DNA of 45,082 bases, taken from Emmonsiellopsis sp. PD_33. Its lineage: Eukaryota > Ascomycota > Eurotiomycetes > Onygenales > Ajellomycetaceae. The position numbers and the translations under genes are program-made. This document shows positions 20,292-33,045 of this stretch, in pieces (position 1 is the stretch's first letter; every line of letters starts with the position of its first letter). The stretch is taken from the NCBI GenBank assembly GCA_032988165.1, contig JANTQF010000291.1, positions 1-45,082 on the forward strand. Reading direction: 5' to 3'. A model generated the notes under the pieces. That model worked only from the letters and a program-made list of their open reading frames with translations, was not told the DNA's origin and did no database searches.

Positions 20292-22763
20292 ATGAGCTCC
20301 CAGCCAGAAATCACCCCCGCCGCCAGCGGCATGGCGGCCGACAGCCCACCCCGGCTGCGTGCCGCATCGGCATGTGTCGCCTGCAACATGAAAAAGGTAC
20401 GCCCACACAATGGCTTTGGTCGCGTGGTGTGGCAGCCAGACCTCGCTCCAATCCCTTTCTGTGCGACATTGCTGACTCCGGGTCACCCAGATACGCTGTG
20501 TTTATCCCGAGGGAAGCAAAGATTGTCACAACTGCGCCCGTAACCGCTGGGAATGCTCGTGCGTAAATCCCTTGCAATACTGTACCCTACTGAGTGGCTA
20601 TCGCTAACTCGTACCAGTCCCCGTGAGCGCAAGCGGAAACGGCGCAAAGCTACTGCCGATCTAAAAGAGGGCACTCCCGCTGCAAACGGCCATTATGACA
20701 TTCACCACCCTCCATCCCCGAGGCAGGCGGTTTGGAATTCCAGGGCGGTGGCATGGGATGCCGATCGAACAAATACTGCCGAACATCGTCCTTCGGTAGC
20801 ATCAGACTCGTCTGCTGGCCGACTTTCGTCTGTCCACACTCACCTGGCACCGCCAACTTCGGCCCTCCGTGAGACCGACCGAGTTGCCCCATACCCAAGC
20901 ACAGCTGCTCCAAACCCGCCCTTCGCATCGCGGCATGACTCTCAATCGTATGATGCGAGTCCAGGAACTTCCACTTTCCTCGGACGATCCGAATATCTCG
21001 GAGGTGCGGTTCCTATCAACGAAGATCAGGCCAAGTCTTACCCCGCGGTTGCGACTGAAAGTCTCTCGGAGGAAGATATCCGCATCCTCCATCTACAACA
21101 TGCCTTTGACCTACCACCACGTGCCGTAAGGGAAGGCCTCATAGATGCATTCATGAGGCGCTGCGCGCCCTGGATGCCCATAGTCGAGCGGAGCTGGCTT
21201 GCAGAACGCCATGGAAATCAGCCATCAATATTACTCCTTCAGGCCGTTTTTCTCGCAGGTAGTAGGGTTTCATCGTCGTCAGCGGTTTCTGCGTATGCGA
21301 CATCAAATGAATTTTACCGTCGAGCAAAAGCCCTATTCTGGTCTGGCTACGAGAAAAACACTATTACCGTTATCACAGCCGTGTGTATTCTCCACTGGTA
21401 CAACCCAGAAGGCCCGGAGCACGTTTCCATCAACACTAGTGGCTTTTGGAACCGCATTGGGGTTGGCCTCGCATATCAAATTGGCCTTCATAAAGAGCCA
21501 CCACCAGGTCGGGATGCTGCGCTACGTCGGAGATTGTGGTGGACGTTATTTGTAAGTATGCTCTTTTGCCGGCATTTGCCATATTTGGCACATATAGCTT
21601 TCCTGCCGCTGTATTACTATCTATCCGCCCTCCCTGCAGTGGCCGGTCCTGATTGAAACTGATTATTCTTCTGCTAGGCCAGAGATTGCCTCATTTCAGC
21701 GGGGCATGGGCGACCTCGAGCTGTCAATCCGGATGACTGTGACGTTCGCCCGCTTTCGAAGGAGGATTTCTACGGCACAACTATGGATGGCCCTCTATTT
21801 ATTGCGTATACGGAGCTCGCGTCGTTATTAGGCGACCTAACTCAATGTTCTTGCCGTAAATACATTTCCCGTCACAAACGTCAGTACATTGAGAGCGCAC
21901 TCTACCGCTGGACACGAGAACTTCCCGAGTACCTACATCTCTTCCGGAGGGTCTATCCAAATGATGGCTCTTCTACCAAACTTGCCCTAGCCCCATACAG
22001 TTTCGAAGCCCGCCAGTTGCACGTACTATATTTTATAATCCTGGCTATTTTATTCCGATCATCGCCCCCTGCCAGCACGCCATCTGCTGCCGCTGTCCTC
22101 GCATCCTCTTTTGTTGCAGGTATTTTCGAGGACTTTTTAGCCCGTGACGAAATTCGCTTCCTCGGCCCCATCTTTACGTTTTATCTTTTAGCATCCGGAG
22201 TCGGTCTTCTCTCTTGCTACCGTTATCCTCACATGTGGGCTAAGGCTGAACAAGACCTCCGCGTTATATATAATTCCCAAAAAGAATTATCCACGCGGTG
22301 GCCATCTGCAATTGGTAGTTTGAAGGCTCTGCAAAGCATGAAGGAGGAGGCGGCTAAAGCCACGAGACAGGAGGATACGCAACCGCTGGGAAATCTCACT
22401 CCCGAACAACTGACGTGCTTCAGCGGTTTTGGGACAGATTTATGTCGGCTTGGAGAGGCTATCCTAACTCCCCACACCCAAGGACTTCTCGACCCTCGCA
22501 AAGCGGACGATGATCAATACTCTAGGACAGCTTCGGACATGATGACGGCTGGTATCCTGGCTGAGTTGAAAACTCCCATAAGCACTCCTGCAGTATTGGA
22601 TGGTTACCTACCACTTGCCACGGTGGTCGAGCACCACCCAATGCACCCCCCGGGCGAAGGCCAAGTTGTTGATATCGCGGATGACATGCTCTGTAATCAA
22701 TATGAAGGGATTGGCAACTGGCTTCTGAAGGACTGGGACTGGAATAGTGACATTGCCTGGTGA
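20292..22763 (+). CDS. Zn2Cys6 transcription factor with fungal-specific domain
   Basis: Four exons (20292-20396, 20491-20558, 20618-21551, 21678-22763) give 730 residues. The binuclear zinc cluster is C28-X2-C31-X6-C38-X8-C47-X2-C50-X6-C57, followed by a basic stretch RERKRKRRK; it is split by two introns, as is common in this family. The middle (about 190-420) matches the fungal-specific transcription factor domain: FMRRCAPWMPIVERSWL, RIGVGLAYQIGLHKE, LRRRLWWTLF and ARDCLISAGHGRP. It would bind DNA in the nucleus. Target genes cannot be read from the protein. Its 3' neighbours, an enoyl-CoA isomerase-like gene on the same strand and an acyl-CoA ligase, are natural candidates. Confidence 0.92.
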
Positions 22764-23091
22764 TGAATTATGATCTTGGATTTTTGTACGCAATTCCAGC
22801 AACGAGATATCCAGGCATTAAGAAGTGGATGGTTCGATTATTTTTAAATCTTGGATTTTCAACTCGGCATGGTTGGTCGGCATTATTTCTCGGCGCTTCG
22901 GGACCTCGGCACTTCCCGCCCAGTTCCAAAATTCCTCCGCCCCGGCGCTAAAACGGAATGCGGGGAGAGCAACCCAAGTCGGGTATTCGCTTCAGCACGC
23001 AAGTTCATCAATGGCTACATCTTCCTCTTGATGGATCAATTTCTTCACCACTCTCACAGTATCCCCCGGAGACACTCCCCAACCGCCCAGA

Positions 23092-24016
23092 ATGTCAGAG
23101 GTATCTAAATTCCGCAATCTCTCGCTTACCAGACATGGCAATGTCTTCGTCATTACCATGCAAAAGCCACCTGAGAACCGATTGAATTCATGGTACTGCC
23201 AAGAAATCATTCGAGCATTCCACACCGTGCAGCAGATACTAGGTCCAGATTCTGAAGGCGCGGTGATAACACGAGGAAACGATGCCAAATTTTGGTGTAC
23301 GGTGTGTATCCTAGCTCAATTCCTATGATTTAATTCGTCTAATTTTATTGTCCAGGGACTGGAACTCGATGAAGAGGATACCAACCCCTTTGCAAACACT
23401 GATGGTTTCTATCCTGTAAGTTTCCCACTATGCCACAGAGGTTCCCAAACACATCATTTCGAAACTAACCGTCAGTAACCTCAGATGTTACACACCATCC
23501 TCGACTTTCCATACCCCACAGTTGCCCTGATAACAGGGCACACATTCGGCGGCGCCTGCCCCTTCGCACTAAGCCATGACTACCGCGTGATGAACTCACG
23601 GCGTGGCTTCATCTCAATGCCCCCAGTAAATCTAGGCCTTCATTTTGACGGCATCGGATCACTCCCCCGTCTCAAGCTAGGGCCCCGCGTGGCTCGTAAA
23701 ATGCTTCTTGAAGCCCACAAGTGGACCGGCAAGGAGGCGTTGGAGGATGGGATTGTGGACGCTATTGCTGAACCTGAGGACATGTTTGACGTCGCCATGG
23801 AGCTGGCGAATAAGTGGGCACCCAAAGCGAAGATGGGGTAAGTTTTTTCCTTTCTTGTCAATCTGTGAATATTTCCGGGTCGGTATACTGATTTGGTCAT
23901 TTAGCGTGTATGGAGTATTGCGGGCTGAACTTTGGGGCGAGGCTCTTAAAAGCTTCCAGATGGTCAGCTATGTTCACAGCCGCGCGACAAGCAGGGCGGC
24001 TAAGGTCAAGATATGA
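23092..24016 (+). CDS. Crotonase-fold enoyl-CoA isomerase/hydratase-like protein
   Basis: Four exons (23092-23301, 23356-23415, 23485-23837, 23905-24016) give 244 residues. The fold is shown by VITMQKPPENRLNSW near the N-terminus, the oxyanion-hole block LITGHTFGGACPFALSHDYR and GFISMPPVNLGLHF. Family members isomerise or hydrate unsaturated acyl-CoAs in beta-oxidation. At the place where plant-type isomerases have the catalytic Glu (E-V-D-I-G-L) this protein has P-V-N-L-G-L, so the exact reaction is uncertain. The C-terminus (AKVKI) is not a PTS1. It starts about 330 bp after the Zn2Cys6 gene and converges on the acyl-CoA ligase. Confidence 0.87.
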
Positions 24017-24356
24017 TTGGAATCCTGCTAGAATAATACGCACATACATAATCATATCATGCATATCAGTTTGTCAGTTTTTCAGAGCCATATCTACAAT
24101 ACTGTTTTCTGGCATTAGATATAGATAGTACACCATGAAGTATATAGTCCAAAAATACCCTTCGTTTTACAAATAAAGGAGTATGTCATCATCTATATAA
24201 CGTCTAGCTAGGGTATGACGCAAACATCAAAATCTAAAAGAATAGCCAAACAAGATGGCCAGGTGGGGAGAAGGCATAGAAAAATCAACCGCGTACTGAA
24301 AAAATATATGTACGACCAGGCTCCTTGAAATGTATAGGCATAGATCCAAAACCCCA

Positions 24357-26213
24357 CTACAGCTTCGCCGTTCTCTCTTTTGACCACACCTGTACCTCCG
24401 GACACATTGTATAATTGTCCGGGAAAAATTTCGGTCCAAGAACCTTTTTCACCACCTTCCCCGTCCCACTCTTCGGCAACTCCCCCTCAATCACCCTCAG
24501 CAACGTTGGCATCTTATACCCCGCCAACTTATCCCTCAAATCCCTCCTCAGGTCCTCCAACGTGAACCTCGCCCCAACCCCCCCGTTCCCATCACACGCA
24601 TATCTCACCTGATCATCACGCAGACTAACCGCCGCCGCAACACGCTGGCCATATTCCTCGTCCGCCACGCCGACGACCATTACTTCAGAGACGTACGGGA
24701 CGCCAAGAATCTCGCGCTCGATGTCGAGGGCGGATATTTTGTAGCCGCCTGATTTGAGAATGTCGAGGGAGGCGCGGCCGAGAATGTAGTAGTTTTTCCC
24801 CTCGCGGCGTGCGAGGTCACCGGTTTTGTAGAAGCCATCTGCATCATGGGCGTTGGCGGTGGCGGTTTCATCGAAGAGGTATCTATTTCTTACATTAGTA
24901 TTTCCCGTTTGAAAACCCTATGACGAGGAAGAGGAAATGTTCTCACTTTGAAAACATATATGGCCCCTTAATCAACACTTCCCCCTCATCGCCCTCGGAA
25001 AGCTTAACGGTTGAACCGGGAAAACTAGGTCCAACACTACCGGGAGGAACGGGTTCGCTCTCAGCAGACGGCGTGAACGCTGGCCCGATTTCCGAGGCAC
25101 CATATCTTGACAAAATGGTTTTCCCATCGAGAATTCGTGTCCAAAAGTCCTGGACTGGGGTAGGGAGCGCAGAGGTCCCACATAGTAGGGCGCGAAACTC
25201 GCGAGCACCCGTGATATATTGATCAACTTTGTGCTTAGGTAGGGGTGCAATCTTCTGTTCAAAATGCCGCATCATGCGCATATAAATGGTAGGCACTCCA
25301 GAAAACATAGTCAGACCGCCTTGCTTCCAGCGTTCCCAGAGCCACACGACATCAAAGCTACCGCTACGGAATTCAATACATGCACCGGAATAGATGTATG
25401 GGAGGAAATTGATTCCAATTCCAGTCGCATGATGGACAGGAAGGACATGAAGAGTCACGTCGGTTTCCGTAATGCCGAAATGATCCGCAACAGCGGCGGA
25501 GGTGTCGTGGAGGAATGCCTTTCTCATAACGGCGCCCTTGGGGGGGCCTGTAGTCCCAGACGTGAATATAACCACCCCAGCGCTATTATCGTCGAGATAC
25601 CGATTAGATGAAAGGACTATGTCCTCTGGCGACATGGGCGAGGATCTGAAGTGCTGCGCAATATCAATGCAGCCCACATTCTTTGATTCGGTTCTTGTCA
25701 GATGGGCCGACAGAGGCTCAGCCAGCTTTTTACCGCTGGAAGAATAGAGGATGGCAGCGCATTGAGCTTTGAGCACAAAATACTTTGCCTCTTCGACGGG
25801 GAGTAGAATCGCTATGGTTTCGTCAGCCAGACTAATTTAGGTATAGAACTTTGCAGGCATATATATATATCCTTACTAATGGGGACCACCGCAGCGCCGA
25901 GCGCACAGATAGCAACGAAGCCAACTGCATACTCGTATCCTCCCGCGGCAATAAGGGCAATATAAACATCTTCTCCGTCTCGCAAGGCCGCCTGATCACG
26001 GGCACTCAGGCTTGATCGTAGAGCATTTCGTACCGAGAGAACATCGGAGAGAAATTCGATGTAGGTTTTTTCGATTCCTAAATTCACATCCCTAATGGCT
26101 ATTCGCTGAGATTTCCGGTGGGCATATCGGAGTAGTTTTGTAAAGAACGGGGAGAGCGGGAGAATGTTGTCTCCTTCATGGGGAGGGAAAAAATCAGTCC
26201 TGTCGAACGCCAT
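24357..26213 (-). CDS. AMP-forming acyl-CoA / malonyl-CoA synthetase-like ligase, PTS1 end
   Basis: Three minus-strand exons (26213-25877, 25811-24947, 24882-24357) give 575 residues, a normal size for the ANL family. The enzyme activates a carboxylic acid as acyl-AMP and then acyl-CoA. Motifs: FTSGTTGPPKG (195-205), the LPVHHATGIGINF and FSGVPTIYMRMM blocks, RYGASEIG, YKTGDLAR, GRASLDILKSGGYKISALDIE, and the C-terminal PKSGTGKVVKK with the adenylation Lys. The overall pattern is closest to malonyl-CoA synthetase (ACSF3-like). The last three residues AKL fit the peroxisomal PTS1 consensus, and no mitochondrial presequence is apparent. It converges on the enoyl-CoA isomerase-like gene, which suggests a shared peroxisomal acyl-CoA pathway. 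Substrate not known. Confidence 0.9.
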
Positions 26214-29200
26214 CCTATATCATGAAATTGCCGGCATACATAGATGATATCAGCCAGAAAATATCGGCCCCGCGTTGATGTCTCCAAATATGTACCAGTG
26301 CAAGGTACCTCTTGATCCCTTTTGAAATCCATGCTGCAGGTTTGTTGGATGCCGGCGGCGGCAATTGGTGGGGTTGATGCATCCGCGAGCATTGCCGAGC
26401 GCCGGGATTTCGGCATTAGTAGTTCGGCGAAGGAATTCGATAAACACATATTCTCATGCACCCGGAACCTCATAACTAAAGGATGACGGTATAGAGTAGA
26501 GTAAAATAGTAGATTGAGGCAAGAAGCAAAGCCACAGTTACGCAGATCTTCGGTGCAGCATGCAACTATCGGTAATGGGTAGGGTTCGGCTACGATGACG
26601 GAATGCCGAAAAATCTGGGGCATTCGCCGACAATGGCCCATGGGTGGGGATGCGGTACTAGATCAGAATTAAATGTTGGGTCAGGGCTCGTTCAAAGGTT
26701 ATTAGTGGCAAAGTTGGTGGAACTCCACACCCAACCATCTTGGACTCTTGGAGGGGGCAACAACACGTTAAAAGGAGAGCACCGATTGGACTTGGTGAAA
26801 GAAGAAGCTTCGCATTATTGAAACAGAAGCAGGCGGCAGAACTCCCTTGGCCAAAAGCCTTTTCCACCGGCATTTATGGGGGTTAATTTGGCTGGCTGTG
26901 TGTTTGTCTGTGGTGGGGATTAAACCTTGAGAATAATCTTCACTTCCCGAGAACTATAAAAATAGATTAAACTCTATCAGGACAAAACGCCGATAGCCGA
27001 AGCAGAAAAGGGCTGATGGATGATGGATAGCTCGACTGGCGGCAATGGCAGGGAAAGGATGGATTATTCCCGAGGTTAACTGCTTGAGGAGAGCAAATTA
27101 ATTAGGGCTGCGGCATGGAAGACATCCACCTCAACAAGGTAAGGCTGTATAAACATAGCTTATTACATGCTCCTATGTGACCTAGTTAGCGCAATTTTCG
27201 TCGGTTTGAAGCCCAACCAGCCCGATGGCCCAAAGTACTCTGGCTAGAGGATGGCCCCAACCTTCAGTTTTAACTGAAGAACACTAGCCAACTACCTCTT
27301 GAGAAGCGACAGGTTCCTGGTACTGCGACGGCGTATCTTGAAAATTGTAGAGCAGGAACCAAAGAATATGCCCGAGGGAAACGCCTCTAGAGCCTAATAG
27401 AGGAATGGATGGGACTATGCGTGATGAAATATGGTGGGATACTTGGCGGACGATGTCTCTCTATACAATGACAAATTGAGATGTCTGTGACAAATCTAGT
27501 TGGGAATTTCAGGCGTAAAGGTGGGTAATAACCGATAATGCCCATGGCATAGGATTTAAAACATCAGCGTTCTGACTGTGGGTGAGTGGTCGTATATCAA
27601 TTGATAATGGGTACTCGTTACTTCCCCATTTCAGATATGAACAAGGCATTGTCGTAAATGTGGGATTTCTGGTAACAGAATTGGACCGGGGGGAGCTCGG
27701 CAGAGTATACAAAGGCTGAAAATCCGGTCGTTGCATATGGGTCACTTACTTCTGTACGTTCTCGGCTGCCTACTTAGTCTGGTTAAACAGCATGGTGGAG
27801 AGTGATTCGGAGGGTACATAGCAAAGGTGAAAGGAAAACTCACTCAGCAGTATTAGGAGTAGCGAAAAAACCTGATAATGAATCTTGTCCTGGTTGATCC
27901 CTGCATTGTCGTGGTGCATTCCCAGCTTGTTCTAGCACGTGCTAGAACAACACTGGCAGCAGTGCGCGATCCATCCATATGGAAACAGGCCAAGGTCGGG
28001 CTAGAGATGGAATAGGGGGTAGAATGTCAGTCCTGGACTATCCCGCCGTCCAATCCGAATTGTCCCCCGCTAGCAAGCGCTTCATGGTAGCGGGGGAGTC
28101 GATGGGCCAAGTATACAACAACGGGCGAAGCAATATGAATAGCGGAGCTTCGTAGAATGTTGACTAGACGGAAGAGATTTTGTACCATGTTAGCGATGGA
28201 TGGAGTTAAAGTGTGTATCCAATTGAATAACGACTGCTTATCAAAACCAGTAGGGGAGGGGAAGGTGATAGCTGGCAGATCAGCCAACAAAGGGCAGCAT
28301 GTCTTATCAACGGCATGGTTCAGTGGCAGCCAACCATGGTTTCAAAGTATATTTTGAGCTAGAAAATATGCAGACAAGGGGAACAGATACAATGCTCTCA
28401 ATCACAGTCTATCCTGGCTAGTAGTAATTTCTTCAACAGTCTGGAGTTGTCTACCAGAGTCTGCATGCAGACACTTGGGCACTGGGCAGTAATGCAGGAT
28501 GCATTTAAATTGTTTTCGGCTGCATGATAGACCATCAGGGCCACAGACTAATAATATCAGATGGATATATTGATGGAATGGAGTTAAAGAAGGAGGAGGA
28601 TTTGGAGAGAACTGATTACATAACCGTCGATCAGATAATACCACGTGACTTCCGTTATCTGATCCCCGTCCTGATTGGGCCTAGCGCATCACGTGTAAAG
28701 CAATGTACCGGTACTTGTGTCTACAGTGAATCCCCACGTATTTTGGCTGCGGACAGCAAGTCACGGTACATGGCGTGCCGGGGGGGTCGCCCAGTGTGCC
28801 TATCATTTCTTTTTCTGCTCCTCATCTGCAACCTCATCTCATCTCCATCCTCATCCTCCGCCATCTTCTATCCATCTTCAACCTCATCCTCTCCCCCCGC
28901 TCTGTCCCGCCGCTCCCCGCCTTCGCCACAATCGCGTCGTCCACCCCCTCCGCTCTTCGTCGCGTTCTCCCCGCTGGCTGAGTTGGCATTTCGACCTCAT
29001 TATTCCTGCTCCTCCGTTGCGGCTCTGGGCTGGGCTCCGTACTTCTTTAGAATCTCTAGAATCCCCTTCCTGCTCCAGAGCTGAATTCACTCTTCGCCAA
29101 TTTCCCCTTCGCGCCAATGAAGGACGGACCCGCCCATTATCCACATCTCTCCCACGGGTACGCCATAGCCCTGGAATCTTGTTCCTCCCCATGTTTCATA

Positions 29201-29384
29201 TTCGCGCCTTTCCTGTTGCCGCCCTATTTTCATTTGTCGTTGTTCTTTGTTGACTGACCCCCCTTCGACAGTTAACCAACTCTAGGCGCCCTGGATACCA
29301 GCCGTTCTGGCTCGTTTCTTGCCGTTTCCACAGTCCCCTCCCTCCCGCCATACCCAACCGGCAATCCCCTAGTCCATTCACACC
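26214..29384. other. Long gene-poor interval between ligase and F-box gene
   Basis: About 3.2 kb with only short open frames lacking motifs. It holds the 5' region of the ligase gene (26.2-26.6 kb), a perfect palindrome at 27927-27950, CACGTG sites at 28653-28658 and within the palindrome, and a pyrimidine-rich leader before the F-box gene (28800-29384). I see no tRNA or other RNA gene by eye. Confidence 0.5.
27927..27950. repeat. Perfect 24-bp palindrome centred on CACGTG
   Basis: TTGTTCTAGCAC (27927-27938) is followed at once by its exact reverse complement (27939-27950). The centre is the bHLH site CACGTG. It is either a strong protein-binding site or a cruciform/hairpin. Confidence 0.85.
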
Positions 29385-31188
29385 ATGCTAGCCGCCATGA
29401 CGCACTCTCACCTGCTCCCTGCCGACTCTCTCACATTACCCTCCTCTCCCTCTTCCGTGGCACTGCCAAAATCCACACATAACACCCTCTACCGCCAACA
29501 AGAGCCTGACCACCCAGATAAACCGCCCCCGTCTCAGCAGCTCTCCCTACCCCTTCAACCGCTGTCATTTGAGTTGGAAATGTCAGAAACAGAAACCCCT
29601 GATTCGCTTCCGCAAGATCGTACCGCTTTTCAGCATCTCCCCGTCGAAATCCATGAGGCTATCCTAGATCATTTGTTCGGTGTTCGTGGCTCGACCCTTG
29701 CTTCTATTTCCCCTACCCGGTCTAGTGCCACTAGCTGGAGTAAAGCCCTTCGACACCCCCGTCGAAAAGCTCTCTCCGATTTGGCTCTCGTTTCCGCGCT
29801 ATGGCGCCCCTTGGTGCAGGAGAGAATATACAGACACAGTAAGCGAAGCAATATACTTTTTCCCGCTCTTCAAGTTAGTCCCGTTTATGGCTCACTCTTT
29901 TGCAGTTCAAATCAAGGGAACTTCTGATGGCCTCCTGGAGTGTTCCGAATGGTTTCTCTCGCGCCCTCATCTCTCAGCCTATGTCCGCCACGTCGAAATA
30001 TGGGTCCCCGTGTGGGGGGATCGAATGCCGAAAGGCCACCCACAGCACTATTACCGTCGGTACAATAATGGGAACGAAACTTCCAACCTAAACCACGTGG
30101 CTGCCGTGCTTCAGGCAACTGTAGCTACTTTCGAAAACACGTCGAGTACTCCTAGTGCCCACAGCGCCAATTTCAAACTCGCCAGCCGCAATGCCACTTT
30201 GCAGCAGATCTTTTACCACGTCGCGTGCTTTTTCCCCGATGCCCGAATCTTGACCCTGGAAGGTGGTCACTGCAAAAAGCCCCCGATGATCAGGCACTTC
30301 GATAACGATCCCTGGGGCCAATCAAGTAAAGAAAATTTTCGAAGCCTGCCTAAGATCCAGACCTTTATCATGCGAGGGGCATGGAACATTATGAGAGACT
30401 ACCAGCATTGGTGTAATCTCGAAAATGCACTGCCCAATATACGCGAATGGCATTGTGCTTACGCTAAACCAAAACTCGAGGGGCATAATACGATATCAAA
30501 TGTTCTCAGCAACCTTCCTAGTACGCTCACCCGGCTGAATATCAGTTTGGAAGGCTTTTGCAACAAGGCAGGTTCTCAAAACCGTTGGTTTGGCACTCCT
30601 CATAATGAACAGCACCTATGCAAGCTATTCGGGGCCGTTGCGCCGCAGTTGGAATCCTTGACTTTCACAGGCAAAGTCTGTTCGGTATTATTTGCTCAGG
30701 CACGAATGGCTATGCAAAGGAGCATCTCGAATTCGAGGCTAAAATCGGTTGACCTTGTAGTGAAGGCGTGTTGCCGTGAGCCACGATCGGATGACTCCTC
30801 GCCACTATTTAATGACCTTTCCGGCATTACCAATATGAACTTTATAAACTCGTTCGAGAAACTGGTTATTGCCGCTGTCCGATCATTAGACGTTTTCGTT
30901 GTGCTCGACCACATGCGTATTCGCTTTATTGATCTCGACTCCGCCTGTGGCCTACTTAATCCGTATTTTCAGCTCGACCAAAATCAGTGTACCGGCTTAT
31001 GGAGCGAGAACATTCTCGAGGCCCTCCATGAGGCACGCCCGAATGCCGAATTCGAACTCCTGGCTGACGGCATACTGCCACAGTATGGAATTAATTCCCA
31101 GACAGGCACCAGGATGTATCCCCGCACACGTCCACGGAGCATTAAGGCAAGCACCTACAAGATTATCGCTGACAAGTCCAAGTCGTGA
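29385..31188 (+). CDS. F-box domain protein
   Basis: Exons 29385-29838 and 29906-31188 join in frame to 578 residues. The F-box lies at about 82-125, beginning FQHLPVEIHEAILDHLFG, followed by a Ser-rich insertion and ALVSALWRPLVQERIYRH. F-box proteins link targets to Skp1 in SCF ubiquitin ligases. The remaining 430 residues have weak leucine-rich-repeat-like spacing (for example LPNIREWHCAY, LPSTLTRLNISLEGF, APQLESLTFTG) typical of fungal F-box proteins. The N-terminal 80 residues are Pro/Ser-rich. ATG 29385 has A at -3; ATG 29580 (MSETETPDSLP) would still keep the F-box. Target unknown. Confidence 0.85.
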
Positions 31189-31696
31189 TTCAAGCCTTAG
31201 CTCAATCTTTTTTCTTATTTTTTCTCTCCCATCTACCCTACTCCTATTCAACCTACATTTCAAAATTTATGCAATGTCTTAGCTCGGTTTCTGCCATACA
31301 CCTAAAATCTCTGTACTTTTGGTTCGGTTTTCTTTGCGGAGGGATCTAATGGTGGGGCGTTTTGATATCAGGGGAAACATTGAGCGTGGCGTTCGGATCG
31401 TTTCAAAATATTTCCATACATAATGATAATCGAGGTATAGAGGAGACCTAATACATAATTGATTTGCGGCGTTGTTCTCGAATTAAATTTGCATCGTCGG
31501 TACTTTGAAAAGCAAAACCACGAGTTGGTATTGAATATTCGTGCCCTAAGCCTCTTTGACGTCAATTATGATGAGACGTACTAGATTCTACCCATAATAA
31601 GGCTCTCTCTACGGAGCAAAACCATATGACTTCATCGCCCGTCCACATGCACCGGCACCCCCCGCATACTTTCAAAATCTCCACTCCACTCTCCTT
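31189..31696. other. Convergent 3' region, F-box gene and gpi14
   Basis: About 500 bp between two converging stop codons. T-rich 31205-31235; no gene or repeat recognised. Confidence 0.4.
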
Positions 31697-33045
31697 TCAA
31701 GCACGCACACCTTTCCCCTTAACAGCCTGCACAGCCACGTCCCTTCCACAGGCCCCCACATCAGCCACAACAACGCCTAGGATCCAAATATTCACCGCGA
31801 AAAATGCAAGCGACGACAGCAACAAGCCTGGCGTAAACGTAGAAATGCCAAGGAACTCGAGCCGGAAACCCTGATGCAGCCACAGCGCCTGGCCCGCGAC
31901 CCAGAGGGTCAGTGCCACGAGGCCGAGAAGCGGACGCTTTATGAATGATGAGTTGGGCAGGTACAGCGGGAGGAAGATCATGTACCAAAGGAAATACTGC
32001 ATTATATCATTAGTGGTTTATGTGAGTGATGGAGGGATAGGATGATACGAACCTGGCTCGTGCAGACTTTGTTAAAAGCAACAAAGGCGAAGGTTTGCGC
32101 GAGCATGGTGCCTGCCAGGTCCTTCTTTGCCAGCGCGAGGGGGATGAGGATGGCGGAGAGGGAGAGTTGCGGGATGAAGGCTAGGGACTCGAAGTTGATT
32201 CCGGCCGCGGCATGTTGGGCGGTGGCGGACGAGGATAGGTAGAGGAGGGTGTTGTAGGGGGAGAAATTATGGCGGTGGTCGACACGGGTGAGGTGGTGGA
32301 GATATGTGTGTTGGATGAAGGGGAAGCCATAGAGGATGTACATGGATATATTCAGGGCAGCGAATACTGCAAGGGCGGTGGTGGCGAGGATGATTCGGGA
32401 ACGGTTGATGAAGGAATATATTCGGGTTATTAGCGAGGATGATGTATCATCCTTGTGCCCGTTCTCATCGTCTTCGTCGAGCAGCCAAACGATCGAAGGG
32501 GCGTAGATGAACGGGTATATTTTAAAATGCACACCCAGACCCAGAAGCATGCCAGCCAGGGCGATCCTCTTCTCCATGACGGCCCATAGCAGTGCAATAA
32601 CCATCACACCCAGCAGCCCCTCTGAGCTTCCTCTCGTACTAATCGTCGCAACCATAGGATTCAGCAGCCAGATGCTCGCATACTTCAGCGCCTTGTCCAT
32701 TTCCATATGCTGATGCCTTCGTAAAACCCGGACAATCAACCATCCAGCCACGATATCGGCGAGGGCAAACAGCCCCTTTCCAAAAGAAAACCAAAGCCCG
32801 CCCCACGTAGTCGGGAGCAGCATCCACGCCAGCAGGGGCGTGTAGCGGTACGTGTCCCGATCATATGGCGAGCGGTGGTGCGAGACGAACCTGGCCGCAT
32901 CGGTGAAGACAAAGTAGTCTATGTCTGTGTATTTCATGGGGGAGTGGGCATCTTGGTACAGGCCATAGAAGAGGAGAGTGATGCGGAGGAGAATGGCGGC
33001 TGAGAAGAGGAGGGGAGGAGAGTTAAAGAGGGAGAGGGAGGGCAT
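31697..33045 (-). CDS. gpi14: GPI mannosyltransferase 1 (Gpi14/PIG-M)
   Basis: Two minus-strand exons (33045-32053 and 31996-31697) give 430 residues. The enzyme adds the first mannose, from dolichol-phosphate mannose, to the GPI anchor precursor at the endoplasmic reticulum. Seen: an N-terminal hydrophobic segment, then the lumenal DXD-type motif TDIDY (D41, D43), SPYDRDTYRYTPLLAW, ISTRGSSEGLLGVMV, LGVHFKIYPFIYAPSI, DHRHNFSPYNTLLYL and, across the intron, FNKVCTSQ then YFLWYMIFLPLYLP. These are hallmark blocks of this family. About ten hydrophobic segments are present. Lys/Arg-poor except for the last 15 residues (VQAVKGKGVRA). Confidence 0.95.

Noticed and set aside
26099..26641. Open minus-strand frame upstream of and overlapping the CoA-ligase start
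   Set aside because: It overlaps the first exon of the ligase in another frame, lacks motifs and is best explained as the 5' leader.
28524..29253. Plus-strand open frames in front of the F-box gene
   Set aside because: They are in pyrimidine-rich low-complexity sequence that looks like promoter and leader, with Ser/Pro runs and no domain.
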